In this document: positions 44,222 to 53,030 of the stretch, piece after piece
Position numbering within the stretch: the first letter of the stretch is position 1
Layout of the letters: every line of letters starts with the position of its first letter
Origin: Sulfopaludibacter sp963815475
GTDB taxonomy: Bacteria > Acidobacteriota > Terriglobia > Bryobacterales > Bryobacteraceae
DNA length: 64,000 bases
Assembly (NCBI GenBank): GCA_963815475.1
Contig: CAWFHD010000003.1
Location: forward strand, 1,488,001-1,552,000
Direction: 5' to 3'
Made by a program: the position numbers and the translations under genes
The notes under the pieces: generated by a model
What the model saw: only the letters and a program-made list of their open reading frames with translations
Database searches by the model: none
Told to the model about the DNA's origin: nothing

Positions 44222-47200
44222 ATGCGCCATAGTCGCCGGCTAGCCGGCATTACGCTTGTCCTTTGCTCGATGGCTGCCAGTGGGGCGACTCGCCTGCTGC
44301 GCACGCCCACCGTGAGCGCCACCCAAATCGCGTTCGCTTACGCGGAGAATATCTGGATTGTCGACCGTGCGGGCGGCCCGGCCCGGCGGCTGACCAGTTT
44401 TGGCGGGCAGACCACCAATCCGCATTTTTCGCCCGATGGCAAATGGCTGGCGTTCAGCGCGGAGTACGCGGGCAATAATGACGTTTATGTCGTGCCGGTG
44501 GAAGGCGGAGAGCCGAAGCGACTGACCTGGCATCCGGGTCCCGACCTGGTGCAGGGTTGGACGCCCGATGGAAAATCCATTCTCTTTTCGTCGACGCGCG
44601 CCACTTGGGCTCCGAGCGCGGCGCCGCGCTTCTGGACCGTGCCGGCAGCGGGTGGGGTGGAAGAGCCGATGCCGCTGCCACGCGGCTATCAGGGCAAAAT
44701 CTCGCCTGACGGCTCCCACATCGCGTACCGCATGAACAACTCGTGGGACGAGGAGCGCCGCAACTATCGAGGCGGCCAGAACCGGCCCATCTGGATCGTG
44801 GATCTGAAGAGCTTCGACCTGGTGTCGCCGCCGTGGACCGATTCGAAGGACATGGACCCGGCATGGGTGGGCGATACCGTCTACTTCATTTCCGATCGCG
44901 ACAGCGTCGCCAATGTCTGGTCATACGACACCAAGTCGAAGAAGCTGACGCAGATCACCAAATACACCGATTTCGACGTGAAGTCGCTCGACGCCGGATC
45001 GGGCGCTGTGGTCTTCGAACAGGCCGGCTACATCCACGAACTGGACCCAAAAACCGGCAAAGAGCACGTCGTCAACATCACGGCTTCGGGCGATTTTCCG
45101 TGGATGATGCCGCGCTGGGAAGATGTCACCGGCCGCATCTCCAGCATGGTGCTTTCCCCTACCGGCAAGCGCCTCGCCGTCGAAGCGCGCGGCGAAATCT
45201 TTACCATCCCCGCCGAGAAAGGCGATGCGCGCAACCTGAGCCGGTCGAGCGGCTCGGCCGAACACGAGCCTGCATGGTCGCCCGACGGCAAGTACGTCTC
45301 ATATTTCAGCGATCGCTCCGGCGAATATAAGCTGATCGTCGAAACGCCCGACGGCCTGGCGCCGCCGCGCCAGATCGCGCTCGACCATCCCACCCATTAC
45401 TACACCGCCTCCTGGTCGCCCGACTCCAAGAAGATCATGTACACCGACACCAATCTGAAGGTGTGGGTGATGGACGTGGCCAGCGGGAAAGCCAAAGTAG
45501 TCGGCAACGATCCGTGGATGGTGCCGTCGCGCACGCTCAATCCGGTGTGGAGCCCCGATTCGAAATGGGTGGCATATGCCAGCCGGCTGAAGTCGCTCTA
45601 CCATGCCATCTTTGTGAGCAACGTGGAGACGGGCGAAACCAAACAGGTGACCGATGGCCTGGCGGATTCGGTCTGGCCGGCGTGGGATGCCAGCGGCAAG
45701 TATTTGTGGTTTCTCGCGGCCACGGATTTCGGACTCAAGTCGCAGTGGCTCGACATGACGTCGTACGATCACGACGAAAATTTCGGGCTGTATCTGGCGG
45801 TGCTCAAGAAAAGCGATCCCAGTCCCCTGCTGCCGGAGAGCGATGAGGACAAGGGCGTCGGCAGCGCGCCCACCGCTGGCGCGGGTGGCGGACGCGCGGG
45901 CCGCGGCGGTCGCGGCGGCGCAGCGACGGATGATGCGCAGGGCGACACACCACAACCGGCAGCGGCAGCGCCGCGCACACCGGTGAACGTGCAGATCGAT
46001 TTCGACGGTCTGCAGCAGCGCATCATCGCGGTGACGGAAGTGCCGGAACACCAATACTCGGAGTTGAAGGCCGGAGTGGCCGGGACTGTGTACTACCTGG
46101 AATCCTCGGGCGGCAGCCGCGGCGCCGGCGGGGGCGGCGGCGGCGGCAACACGCTGCAGCGGTATCGGCTGAGCGACCGGCGTCCGGCGCCGTTCGTCAC
46201 CGGGGCAGCGGCATATGACGTGAGCGCCGACGGGCACAAGCTGGTGTATCGCTCGGGCGGCGGCGGAGGTGGACGCGGCGGCCGTGGAGCAGCCGCCGGT
46301 GCTCCGGCAGGGCCGCAGATCTTCCTGGTGGATGCCGACCGGCAGGCGCCGGTGGCGGGTGCGGGCCGACTCAACGTAGCGCTGCGCATGTACCTGGAGC
46401 CGAAGGAAGAGTTCAAGCAGATCTTCTACGAAGGCTGGCGCAACCAGCGCGACTATCTCTATGTGCCCAACATGCACGGCGCCGATTGGCCCAAGATGAA
46501 GGAGATGTACGGCCAGATGCTGCCGTACGTCAATCATCGAGCCGACCTGAATTACCTGCTCGATGAGATGGGCGCGGAGATCGCGGTGGGCCACTCCTTC
46601 GTGCGCGGCGGCGATATGCCGGCGCTTCCCGCATCGCCCGGCGGCCTGCTGGGCGCGGATTTTGCGATCGAGAGCGGGCGCTACAAGATCACCCGCATCT
46701 ACGACAATGAGAGCTGGAACCCGGAGCTGCGCGCGCCGTTATCCGCGCCGGGGGTCGAGGTGTCCGTGGGCGATTACGTCGTGGCCATTAACGGCGAAGA
46801 GTTGAAGGCGCCCGACAATATTTATCGCCTGCTGGATGGCACGGCCAACCGGCAGACGGTGCTGATGGTGAACCGGCAGCCGTCGCTCGAAGGCGCGCGG
46901 CAGGTCACCGTGATTCCCGTGGCCAACGAGCAGGGCCTGCGGACGCGCGCATGGGTGGAGGCGAATCGCCGTCTGGTGGACAAGCTGTCGAACGGCCAAC
47001 TGGCGTACGTGTACGTGCCCAGCACCGGCCAACCCGGCTACGCCAGTTTCAATCGCTACTACTTTTCGCAGCAGGACAAGTTGGGCGCCGTCATCGACGA
47101 GCGCTACAACAGCGGCGGGTCGGCTGCCGACTACATCATCGATGTGCTCCAACGCCAGTTCGACGGCTACTTCAATAACGTGGCGGGCGACCGCTATCCG

Positions 47201-47617
47201 TTCACCAGTCCCTCGGCCGGCATCTGGGGGCCAAAGGTGATGATCGTGAATGAAATGGCGGGGTCTGGCGGCGATCTGATGCCGTGGATGTTCCACTCCC
47301 GCAAGGTAGGCGAGCTGGTGGGTAAGCGGACGTGGGGCGGCCTGGTGCACACAGCCGATACGCCGGCCTTCGTGGACGGAGGCTCGATGATCGCGCCGCG
47401 TGGAGGCTTCTTTACGCGCGAAGGAAAATGGGCCGTGGAGAACGAAGGCACGCCGCCCGATGTGGATGTGGAGAACTGGCCGAAGGATGTGATCGCCGGT
47501 CACGATCCGCAATTGGAGCGGGCGGTGCAGGAAGCCATGCGGATGTTGAAGGAGAAGCCGGTGACGCGCATGACCACCGAGCCGCCGTCGCCCACTTGGG
47601 GACAGCGCAAGAAATAA
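44222..47617 (+). CDS. Secreted tricorn-type protease (S41 family)
   Basis: 1,131 residues. Signal peptide, then two beta-propellers of WD40/PD40-like repeats ('TNPHFSPDGKWLAFSAEYAGNNDVYVVPVEGG'), a PDZ-like domain (~835-910) and an S41 core. The catalytic His-Ser block is 'AVGHSFVRGGDMP', and the nucleophile is Ser1015 in 'NEMAGSGGDLMPWMFHSRK'. Several Gly/Arg-rich loops ('GGGRAGRGGRGGAA', poly-Gly) interrupt the second propeller. Homologues degrade oligopeptides; here the signal peptide implies periplasmic action. TACACT at 44196 and 'CGGAG' give a normal leader. Confidence 0.92.
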   Translation: MRHSRRLAGITLVLCSMAASGATRLLRTPTVSATQIAFAYAENIWIVDRAGGPARRLTSFGGQTTNPHFSPDGKWLAFSAEYAGNNDVYVVPVEGGEPKRLTWHPGPDLVQGWTPDGKSILFSSTRATWAPSAAPRFWTVPAAGGVEEPMPLPRGYQGKISPDGSHIAYRMNNSWDEERRNYRGGQNRPIWIVDLKSFDLVSPPWTDSKDMDPAWVGDTVYFISDRDSVANVWSYDTKSKKLTQITKYTDFDVKSLDAGSGAVVFEQAGYIHELDPKTGKEHVVNITASGDFPWMMPRWEDVTGRISSMVLSPTGKRLAVEARGEIFTIPAEKGDARNLSRSSGSAEHEPAWSPDGKYVSYFSDRSGEYKLIVETPDGLAPPRQIALDHPTHYYTASWSPDSKKIMYTDTNLKVWVMDVASGKAKVVGNDPWMVPSRTLNPVWSPDSKWVAYASRLKSLYHAIFVSNVETGETKQVTDGLADSVWPAWDASGKYLWFLAATDFGLKSQWLDMTSYDHDENFGLYLAVLKKSDPSPLLPESDEDKGVGSAPTAGAGGGRAGRGGRGGAATDDAQGDTPQPAAAAPRTPVNVQIDFDGLQQRIIAVTEVPEHQYSELKAGVAGTVYYLESSGGSRGAGGGGGGGNTLQRYRLSDRRPAPFVTGAAAYDVSADGHKLVYRSGGGGGGRGGRGAAAGAPAGPQIFLVDADRQAPVAGAGRLNVALRMYLEPKEEFKQIFYEGWRNQRDYLYVPNMHGADWPKMKEMYGQMLPYVNHRADLNYLLDEMGAEIAVGHSFVRGGDMPALPASPGGLLGADFAIESGRYKITRIYDNESWNPELRAPLSAPGVEVSVGDYVVAINGEELKAPDNIYRLLDGTANRQTVLMVNRQPSLEGARQVTVIPVANEQGLRTRAWVEANRRLVDKLSNGQLAYVYVPSTGQPGYASFNRYYFSQQDKLGAVIDERYNSGGSAADYIIDVLQRQFDGYFNNVAGDRYPFTSPSAGIWGPKVMIVNEMAGSGGDLMPWMFHSRKVGELVGKRTWGGLVHTADTPAFVDGGSMIAPRGGFFTREGKWAVENEGTPPDVDVENWPKDVIAGHDPQLERAVQEAMRMLKEKPVTRMTTEPPSPTWGQRKK

Positions 47618-47625
47618 CCGCGAAG

Positions 47626-47667
47626 AGCGCCGGCTTGCCGACCAACAACCGTCAGGGAGCCGGCGCT
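47626..47667. terminator. Hairpin between convergent genes
   Basis: AGCGCCGGCT pairs perfectly with AGCCGGCGCT over 10 bp across a 22-base loop, 9 bases after the tricorn stop and followed by TTT. It probably ends both the tricorn gene and the DUF2007 gene. Confidence 0.6.
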
Positions 47668-47668
47668 T

Positions 47669-47947
47669 TCACGCTTCCGTTTCCGAGTCCGCTTCGGCCT
47701 CAGCGGCGGCGGTCGGACCGGCGGCTTCCGCCTCTTCCACGACCCTCCGCGCCTCTTCCACACGGTCGCGGGGCACTTGCACCTGGAACTCCACTACCGG
47801 AAGCACGCTCGGTCCCACCAGAATGGAGGGGATTCCGTTGGCCTCCAAAACTCTGTGCACGTTGTCCGCTTCCATCTCCGCGTCGTGAGTAGAGGAGCTG
47901 AACAGCGTCACCATCTCGAGTTCGTCTTGCCCGGCATCTTGCGCCAT
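47669..47947 (-). CDS. DUF2007-like small protein
   Basis: 92 residues with the DUF2007 ferredoxin-like pattern 'VTLFSSSTHDAEMEADNVHRVLEANGIPSILVG' and 'FQVQVPRDRVEEARRVVEEAE', followed by an Ala/Glu-rich tail. Described as putative signal transducing; no activity known. An ATG at 47989 would add 14 residues and is possible. Divergent from the YtxH gene. Confidence 0.8.
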   Translation of the reverse strand: MAQDAGQDELEMVTLFSSSTHDAEMEADNVHRVLEANGIPSILVGPSVLPVVEFQVQVPRDRVEEARRVVEEAEAAGPTAAAEAEADSETEA

Positions 47948-47991
47948 GCCACAAGGATATCGCAGAATGTGGAAGTAACCTGGAGGCATTC

Positions 47992-48285
47992 ATGTCGGAC
48001 GACGTTAATGATGAGACCGAAAATACAGATGACCTTTACGGCCGGTTCGCATGGTTTCTGACAGGCGCCATCATCGGCGCTACCATCGCAGTCCTCTATG
48101 CCCCGAAAAGCGGCAAGGATACGCGCAAGTACATCTCCGACGTCAGCCAGCAAGGCCGTGACGCGGTCACCGACACCGGCAAAGACATCGTGGACGCCGG
48201 CAAGGAGGTGTTCGAACGCGGCCGCAAACTAGTGGAGGATGCCGCCGAACTGTTCGACCGCGGCAAGAAGCTGGTCAAGGGCTGA
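47992..48285 (+). CDS. YtxH-domain envelope protein
   Basis: 97 residues: acidic N-terminus, one membrane helix ('FAWFLTGAIIGATIAVLYAPKSGKDTR', the YtxH signature) and a charged amphipathic helix. YtxH proteins are general-stress-associated in other phyla. The start follows 'TGGAGG'. It begins a four-gene unit with the MBL, membrane and PHP genes (8-base gap, then ATGA overlaps). Confidence 0.85.
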   Translation: MSDDVNDETENTDDLYGRFAWFLTGAIIGATIAVLYAPKSGKDTRKYISDVSQQGRDAVTDTGKDIVDAGKEVFERGRKLVEDAAELFDRGKKLVKG

Positions 48286-48293
48286 CCACCTGG

Positions 48294-49154
48294 ATGTCCG
48301 CCGTGATTGCCCCTGAATCCTGCACCGTGGGCAACTTCGAAATCACGCTCATTCGCGATTCCGTTTATTGGTGGGATGGCGGCGCCACCTTCGGCGTAGT
48401 TCCCAAAACGCTATGGAGCCGCCACGTCCCGGTGGACGAATTGAACCGCATCCCGGTGGCGTTCAACTGTTACGTGATCCGCACCGGAGAGCACACCATC
48501 CTGATCGAAACCGGCGGCGGCGATAAGATGGACGCGCGCGCCCGTGAACGCATGAAACTGCCTCCCGACAGCGATCCGCTACCCGAAGTGATCGCGCGTC
48601 ACGGCATCGATCCCGAATCCATCGACATCGTCATCAATAGTCACCTGCATTGGGACCATTGCGGCGGCAACACGTCCTTGCGCAGCGGGACGCCCACCGC
48701 GGCCTTTCCCCGCGCCCGCTATTTTGCGTCGCGGCCCGAATGGGAACACGCCCACGAACGGCTGGCACGCGACCGCGTCAGTTATATCGACGCCAATTAC
48801 GATCCGCTGGTGGAATCGGGGCGCATGACCCTGGCGCATCCCGATTGCGAAGTGGCGCCGGGAGTGTGGATGCGGCCCGCGCCCGGTCACAACCGCGACA
48901 TCTGCGTAGTGACGGCCGAATCCGCCGGCAGGACCTTCTGCTTCCTCTCCGACCTGGTTCCTTCCGCCGCGCACGTCACACCCACCTGGGTCTCGGCCTT
49001 CGATCTCTATCCGCTGGAGAGCATCGAAACCAAGACGCGGATTCTGACCCAAGCCGTCGAAGAGAACTGGATCTGCGGCTTCGGGCACGATGCCGCCATG
49101 GCGTTCGCCCGCATCGGGTGGCAGAAGGCGCTGCCTTGCGCGATGCCTCTATGA
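48294..49154 (+). CDS. MBL-fold metallo-hydrolase
   Basis: 286 residues with the metallo-beta-lactamase zinc motif 'NSHLHWDHCGG' (H-x-H-x-D-H), the later His in 'RPAPGHNRDI' and Asp in 'CFLSDLVPSA', plus a C-terminal His ('GFGHDA'). It is closest in style to quorum-quenching lactonase/AttM-like or glyoxalase-II-like hydrolases, but the substrate is unknown. Its stop overlaps the start of the next gene (ATGA). Confidence 0.88.
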   Translation: MSAVIAPESCTVGNFEITLIRDSVYWWDGGATFGVVPKTLWSRHVPVDELNRIPVAFNCYVIRTGEHTILIETGGGDKMDARARERMKLPPDSDPLPEVIARHGIDPESIDIVINSHLHWDHCGGNTSLRSGTPTAAFPRARYFASRPEWEHAHERLARDRVSYIDANYDPLVESGRMTLAHPDCEVAPGVWMRPAPGHNRDICVVTAESAGRTFCFLSDLVPSAAHVTPTWVSAFDLYPLESIETKTRILTQAVEENWICGFGHDAAMAFARIGWQKALPCAMPL

Positions 49155-49663
49155 ACGCCTGGATTGCGCTGCGCCGGCCGCTGCTAGTGGCATTCGTCCT
49201 GGGCTGCGCCGTGTCGCTGATGACGTCGGGCCGGCTGACGCTGCGCCTGGCCTTGCCGGCCACCCTCTACTGGACCTTCGTACCGGTCTGCCAGATGGTC
49301 TCGCTGGCTGTGGTAGCGCGACGGCGCAAGATGCCGTTCGCACAACTGATCGATTCCTACTTCCAGAGCCACACAGCGTGGCTGTTATGGGTGATGGCGT
49401 TCGCGGCCATGTGGGCGTTCGTGCCGGCCCCGACAGTCTTTAGTTGGATGTTTCCGAGGACCCTGTGGTTCGCATCGGCGGGACTTGTATTGGCGTGGTC
49501 CGCGTACGTCGACTTCGGCTTCTTCCGGCGAGTACTGGGCCGGCCGCCAGGGCGTGCCGCGCGCGATCTGGCTATTCAGCGGCTGCTTTGCTGGGCGATG
49601 GGATTGGCGATCTTCGTGGCACCGGGCGGCTGGCAGGTCGTCGCATCGGCGATAGGACTATGA
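49151..49663 (+). CDS. Hypothetical membrane protein
   Basis: 170 residues, four or five hydrophobic helices ('PLLVAFVLGCAVSLM', 'HTAWLLWVMAFAAMWAFV', 'ASAGLVLAWSAYVDFGFF', 'LLCWAMGLAIFVAP'). It overlaps both neighbours by ATGA, a strong sign that MBL, membrane and PHP proteins are made together. No family recognised. Confidence 0.75.
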   Translation: MNAWIALRRPLLVAFVLGCAVSLMTSGRLTLRLALPATLYWTFVPVCQMVSLAVVARRRKMPFAQLIDSYFQSHTAWLLWVMAFAAMWAFVPAPTVFSWMFPRTLWFASAGLVLAWSAYVDFGFFRRVLGRPPGRAARDLAIQRLLCWAMGLAIFVAPGGWQVVASAIGL

Positions 49664-50550
49664 TCGGTCTGCGCAATCTATCGCTGTGTCTGTTGGGCAC
49701 CGCTTTTGTCGCGGGCACGCTTGCCGACGCGCCCAACGCACGCGGGACGATTTCCGTGCATGGATATCGCGTGCTTACCGCCGATCTGCACGTCCACACA
49801 TTTCCGCTCAGTGCCAGCACACTGCCGCCATGGGATGTAGCGATCGAAGCCGGGAGACAGGGGCTGGACGTCATTGCGCTGTCGGGCCACAACAATGTGC
49901 TGGAAGGCAAAGTGGGCCACTGGTTCGCACGCCGGTTCGGGGGTCCCATCGTGCTGGAGAGCGAAGAGATCCACGGACCTCGGTTCCACATGATCGCGGC
50001 CGGGATTCACGATTCCATCAGTTGGCGGCTGACGGCTTCCCAGGCAATCGACGAGGTCCACCGGCAGGGCGGAGTGGCCATCGCAGCGCACCCCACCGAG
50101 CCGGCGTGGCCGGCTTACTCCGAGAATGGCGCCATCGACAAACTGGACGGCGCGGAAGTGCTGCAACCCGCCGCGTACGCCGGCGAACCGCTGGCGCGGC
50201 AGTTGCGCGAATTCTATGCGCGCAGCCACGCCGCGCCCATCGCGTCCAGCGATTATCACGGGATGGGACCGCTTGGGCTCTGCAGAACGATCCTGTTTGT
50301 GCGAGAGGCGAGCGAGCAAGGGGTGCTGGAAGCGATTCGGGCCCACCGGACGCTTGTGTTCGATGGAGAACGGACCTATGCGGATCCCGCGATTCTCAAC
50401 CTTCTCGACCCCAATTCAATTCGTGCTCTCACGGCGCCGCCCAACCCTACGCCTTTTCAAACACTGCTGACCTACATCAGTTCCATTTATGGCGTGTTGG
50501 GCTTGCTGGGACTGATTCTTTGGGCGCGAACTACCAAGGCGCCATTTTAG
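49660..50550 (+). CDS. PHP-domain metal-dependent phosphoesterase, exported
   Basis: 296 residues with a signal or anchor helix, then PHP motifs: 'ADLHVHTFPLSAST' (motif 1), 'GHNNV' (motif 2 region), 'IAAHPTEPAW' (motif 3) and 'SSDYHGMG' (motif 4). A C-terminal hydrophobic helix ('YGVLGLLGLILWA') could anchor it, so the domain should face the periplasm. Likely phosphoesterase; substrate unknown. Its 3' end overlaps the convergent DUF5671 gene by 20 bases. Confidence 0.85.
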   Translation: MIGLRNLSLCLLGTAFVAGTLADAPNARGTISVHGYRVLTADLHVHTFPLSASTLPPWDVAIEAGRQGLDVIALSGHNNVLEGKVGHWFARRFGGPIVLESEEIHGPRFHMIAAGIHDSISWRLTASQAIDEVHRQGGVAIAAHPTEPAWPAYSENGAIDKLDGAEVLQPAAYAGEPLARQLREFYARSHAAPIASSDYHGMGPLGLCRTILFVREASEQGVLEAIRAHRTLVFDGERTYADPAILNLLDPNSIRALTAPPNPTPFQTLLTYISSIYGVLGLLGLILWARTTKAPF

Positions 50551-51562
50551 CGGCGTCCACCTGGAAGCATGCGCGACCCTTGCCGTGATTCCAGAAGGTG
50601 TTGGGCGCGAGCCCGGGCTGATCCTCACTGCTGTCCGCCGCAAAGTTCGCGCACAGTTCGTACAGCGTACCGTTTTTCGGATGGTACTCGTAGAGACCGC
50701 CGTTTTCCGGATCGGTCTTGCGGACACGGAGATTAGCCAGCGAGGCAGGCACTCCCTGTCCGGAATCGTTCACCATCTTGATGGCGATCGCGAGATTGCG
50801 CAGATCCTGCACGCGTGTGCGGTCGGCCTCCAGTAGGCGTTGCTGTGCCGGAGTGCCGGCGGCGGCCATCGCGATGCAAAAGGCTACCGCCACTACGATG
50901 GTCGCGGGAACGCCGAATGCCAGGCTGCGCGCGCGATTCTGCCGCAGCCAGCCGATGTAGTAGGCGAAGATCGATCCACTGATCGCCATCACCACAATCA
51001 CTTTGAAAACGAAGCGGGCCGTCAATTCGCCCATCAGGAAGTAATCGAGGAAGCAGATCAGGTCGCCGATCATAGTGCCGGCCGTGATCAGCAGCGCGAG
51101 GTAGGTGAGCCATTTGCGCACACCCGATTGCAGACGCTCGGGATGCTCTTCGGCTTCGCGGGCGATGGCGCGAGTGGCCAGCAGGTAAATGGGAAACGCC
51201 ACCAGCATGCTGGCCATCTGCCAGGTGATCTGTGAGCGAAAGCTGTAATAGTTGTTGGCGCGCGAGACCGCATCGGGCAGCCAGCGATTGATCAGCTCAA
51301 ACAGAATGGAGCCCAGCGCCGTGGCCCAAGTCGCCAGGGTGGCGAAAGACAACAGATACAGGAAGGCATCGCGCGCCGATTCGCCCGCCCTGCCGCGAGC
51401 GGGAATCGCCAGTCCGGTGGCCGATTCCCAATAGACGCCCAAGGCCGAGTAGACGTCGTCAGCCGGCCACCCGCGGCGCGTGAGCAGCGAAGCAAGAAAC
51501 TCGTCGGAAGCGCCTTTCGCTTTGCTCGACTCGATGAAGGTCTGAAGTTCCGGTGTCTGCAT
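50531..51562 (-). CDS. DUF5671-like membrane protein
   Basis: 343 residues. A short N-terminal helical domain ('LQTFIESSKAKGASDEFLASLLTRRGW') precedes six to seven membrane helices (residues ~75-240) and a soluble C-terminal part resembling a short pilin-like/periplasmic tail. Role unknown. The start at 51562 excludes an upstream in-frame ATG at 51613. A perfect 17-bp palindrome lies 81 bases upstream. Confidence 0.75.
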   Translation of the reverse strand: MQTPELQTFIESSKAKGASDEFLASLLTRRGWPADDVYSALGVYWESATGLAIPARGRAGESARDAFLYLLSFATLATWATALGSILFELINRWLPDAVSRANNYYSFRSQITWQMASMLVAFPIYLLATRAIAREAEEHPERLQSGVRKWLTYLALLITAGTMIGDLICFLDYFLMGELTARFVFKVIVVMAISGSIFAYYIGWLRQNRARSLAFGVPATIVVAVAFCIAMAAAGTPAQQRLLEADRTRVQDLRNLAIAIKMVNDSGQGVPASLANLRVRKTDPENGGLYEYHPKNGTLYELCANFAADSSEDQPGLAPNTFWNHGKGRACFQVDAAKMAPW

Positions 51563-51642
51563 GGCGTTCACCAATGCAAGTGAAACGCCGCGTGAAATGT
51601 CCAATAAATGCAATCGAAGCGATTACAGCCCTGCTCAGCCAA

Positions 51643-51659
51643 TGTACAGTGTCTGTACA
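51643..51659. promoter_or_regulatory. Perfect 17-bp palindrome, candidate operator
   Basis: 'TGTACAGTGTCTGTACA' has 7-bp perfect arms around TGT. It lies 81-97 bases upstream of the DUF5671 start. The form fits a dimeric repressor site (TACA/TGTA cores recall BlaI-type operators). No regulator gene is adjacent. Confidence 0.4.
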
Positions 51660-51672
51660 AGAAATGAGCAAA

Positions 51673-51718
51673 GGTAGGGTAGGCGCTTCCGCCTGCCGAT
51701 CCGAGCAAAGCTCAGACC
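51673..51718 (-). repeat. Dispersed double-hairpin repeat, copy 3 (inverted)
   Basis: Reverse complement of copies 1 and 2, with a few differences ('CTGAGCTTTGCTCGG', 'GGCAGGCGGAAGCGCCTACC'). The second hairpin has the best pairing here. It lies just downstream of the M14-like gene, 4 bases from its stop. Confidence 0.75.
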
Positions 51719-51721
51719 TCT

Positions 51722-52492
51722 TTACGGCAAGTGCGCTTCGAGCCACGTGAGCATTTCGTGCTGCCGCGCAGTGTCTCCCTGCTTGCATTCCAGGTTGACG
51801 TAGCGCTGGCGGCGCGCGGCCGCGCGACGCGAGAGCGATCCATCGTCGGGCGCGCGCACATGCTCCTGCAACACCACGTTGTACGGCGATACCGCCAGAA
51901 TCTGATAGTCGTCGGGATCAGTGCAAAGGAAGAAAGCGTGCGGGTTCTCGGGCTGTTTCAGCGACCTCAAATCGCTGATGGGCGCTTCCACGTTCACCGA
52001 ATACTCCTCGCCGTTGTTGTGCAGGGCGATCAGCAAATGGCTGCTGCCGGGCAAAAGCGGGTGCAGCAACCGCTCGCGATGCTCGTCGAGCATATCCAGC
52101 GCGCCCTTCAATTTCTCCGGCGTCCAGGTGGGATTGAGCTTCTTCAGATTGGCCTCGGCGCCGAAGCGAGAGAACATTCGATTGGGATCGATCTTGCCAT
52201 CGATGATGCCCACGTCGCGGGTCCTGCTCTCGATGATGTATGCAGTGCCGCGGCGTCTGGTGATGTGCTCGGCCAGAACCTCGCGAGCCGTCGATTCATC
52301 GCCATGAATCAGCAGGTAGCGCCGCTCCGGAAGCTTGACGTGCTTAGGCGCCTTGCAATGGATAATCTGAAAGCGCGCGCCGGCGAGCGCAACGACCTTG
52401 GGACGGAACCACGGAATCCAACCGAACATCTGGCCCAGAACCGACCCGAACAGCACGAACTCACGACGCGAATAGTTTCCCGGTTGCCTCAC
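51722..52492 (-). CDS. Tat-exported M14/AstE-like zinc hydrolase candidate
   Basis: 256 residues with a Tat-type N-terminus ('SRREFVLFGSVLGQMFG'). A zinc-site pattern is visible: H63-G-D-E66 (H-x-x-E), 'DPNRMF' at 102-107 (Asn-Arg as in M14 substrate binding) and H158 in 'LLIALHNNGEEYSV', 95 residues after H63. This is the spacing of succinylglutamate desuccinylase-like and carboxypeptidase-like enzymes. A peptidase or deacylase acting in the periplasm is inferred; no fold search could be run. The GTG start overlaps the stop of the 49-residue gene upstream. Confidence 0.72.
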   Translation of the reverse strand: MRQPGNYSRREFVLFGSVLGQMFGWIPWFRPKVVALAGARFQIIHCKAPKHVKLPERRYLLIHGDESTAREVLAEHITRRRGTAYIIESRTRDVGIIDGKIDPNRMFSRFGAEANLKKLNPTWTPEKLKGALDMLDEHRERLLHPLLPGSSHLLIALHNNGEEYSVNVEAPISDLRSLKQPENPHAFFLCTDPDDYQILAVSPYNVVLQEHVRAPDDGSLSRRAAARRQRYVNLECKQGDTARQHEMLTWLEAHLP

Positions 52493-52641
52493 TACAACTC
52501 CTCCTCGATGGGCTTTTTATGCTTGGGCTTTTTGCGCAGCGATTTGGGCTCCAGCGTCTTGGCAGCCGGCACCGTTCCCAGTCGTTCGCGAGCAATCGCC
52601 TTCACTTCCTTGGTGAGATCAAACTTTTTCTTGCGCGGCAA
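52492..52641 (-). CDS. 49-residue basic protein coupled to a response regulator
   Basis: TTG start at 52641 after 'GCGGAGGA', giving 'MPRKKKFDLTKEVKAIARER' and a Lys/Pro-rich end ('KSLRKKPKHKKPIEEEL'). It overlaps the 3' end of the response regulator and its stop overlaps the next gene's GTG, so the three genes form a coupled unit. The start codon is inferred; the very basic composition suggests nucleic-acid or partner binding. Confidence 0.55.
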   Translation of the reverse strand: MPRKKKFDLTKEVKAIARERLGTVPAAKTLEPKSLRKKPKHKKPIEEEL

Positions 52642-53008
52642 GCATCCTCCGCACCGCCGCGGCCAGCATCTCAGGCGTGAACGGTTTGTGCAGAAACGAG
52701 ACGCGGCCCGGAGCGACGGCTTCGAGCGACGTAGTGTCCACCGGGTAGCCGCTGGCCGCCAGAACACATAGGGATGGGTTGGCCCCGAGTAACCGCGTCG
52801 CCAGATCCTCCATGGTCATACCTGACATAGTGGCGTCCAGCACAGCGATGGCGTAACTGGAGGGCGCGACTTGCACTTCGCGCCACGCCGTGTCCGTGCT
52901 GTCCGCCGTGGCCACGGGGTATCCTAAACGGCCCAGGTACACGCTCATCATCTTGAGGAGCGCAGGTTCATCGTCCACGATCAGGATCTGCCCCGCAGAT
53001 TGGTCCAT
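52619..53008 (-). CDS. Single-domain response regulator
   Basis: 129 residues of receiver domain: 'ILIVDDEPALLKMM', phospho-acceptor Asp in 'AIAVLDATMSGMTME', Ser in 'VLAASGYP' and Lys in 'FLHKPFTPE'. No output domain; the partner kinase is not in the window. First gene of the three-gene minus-strand unit ending in the M14-like hydrolase. Only 22 bases separate it from the divergent yjbQ gene. Confidence 0.88.
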   Translation of the reverse strand: MDQSAGQILIVDDEPALLKMMSVYLGRLGYPVATADSTDTAWREVQVAPSSYAIAVLDATMSGMTMEDLATRLLGANPSLCVLAASGYPVDTTSLEAVAPGRVSFLHKPFTPEMLAAAVRRMLAAQEKV

Positions 53009-53030
53009 AGCCCAAGTGTATGATCGCCGT

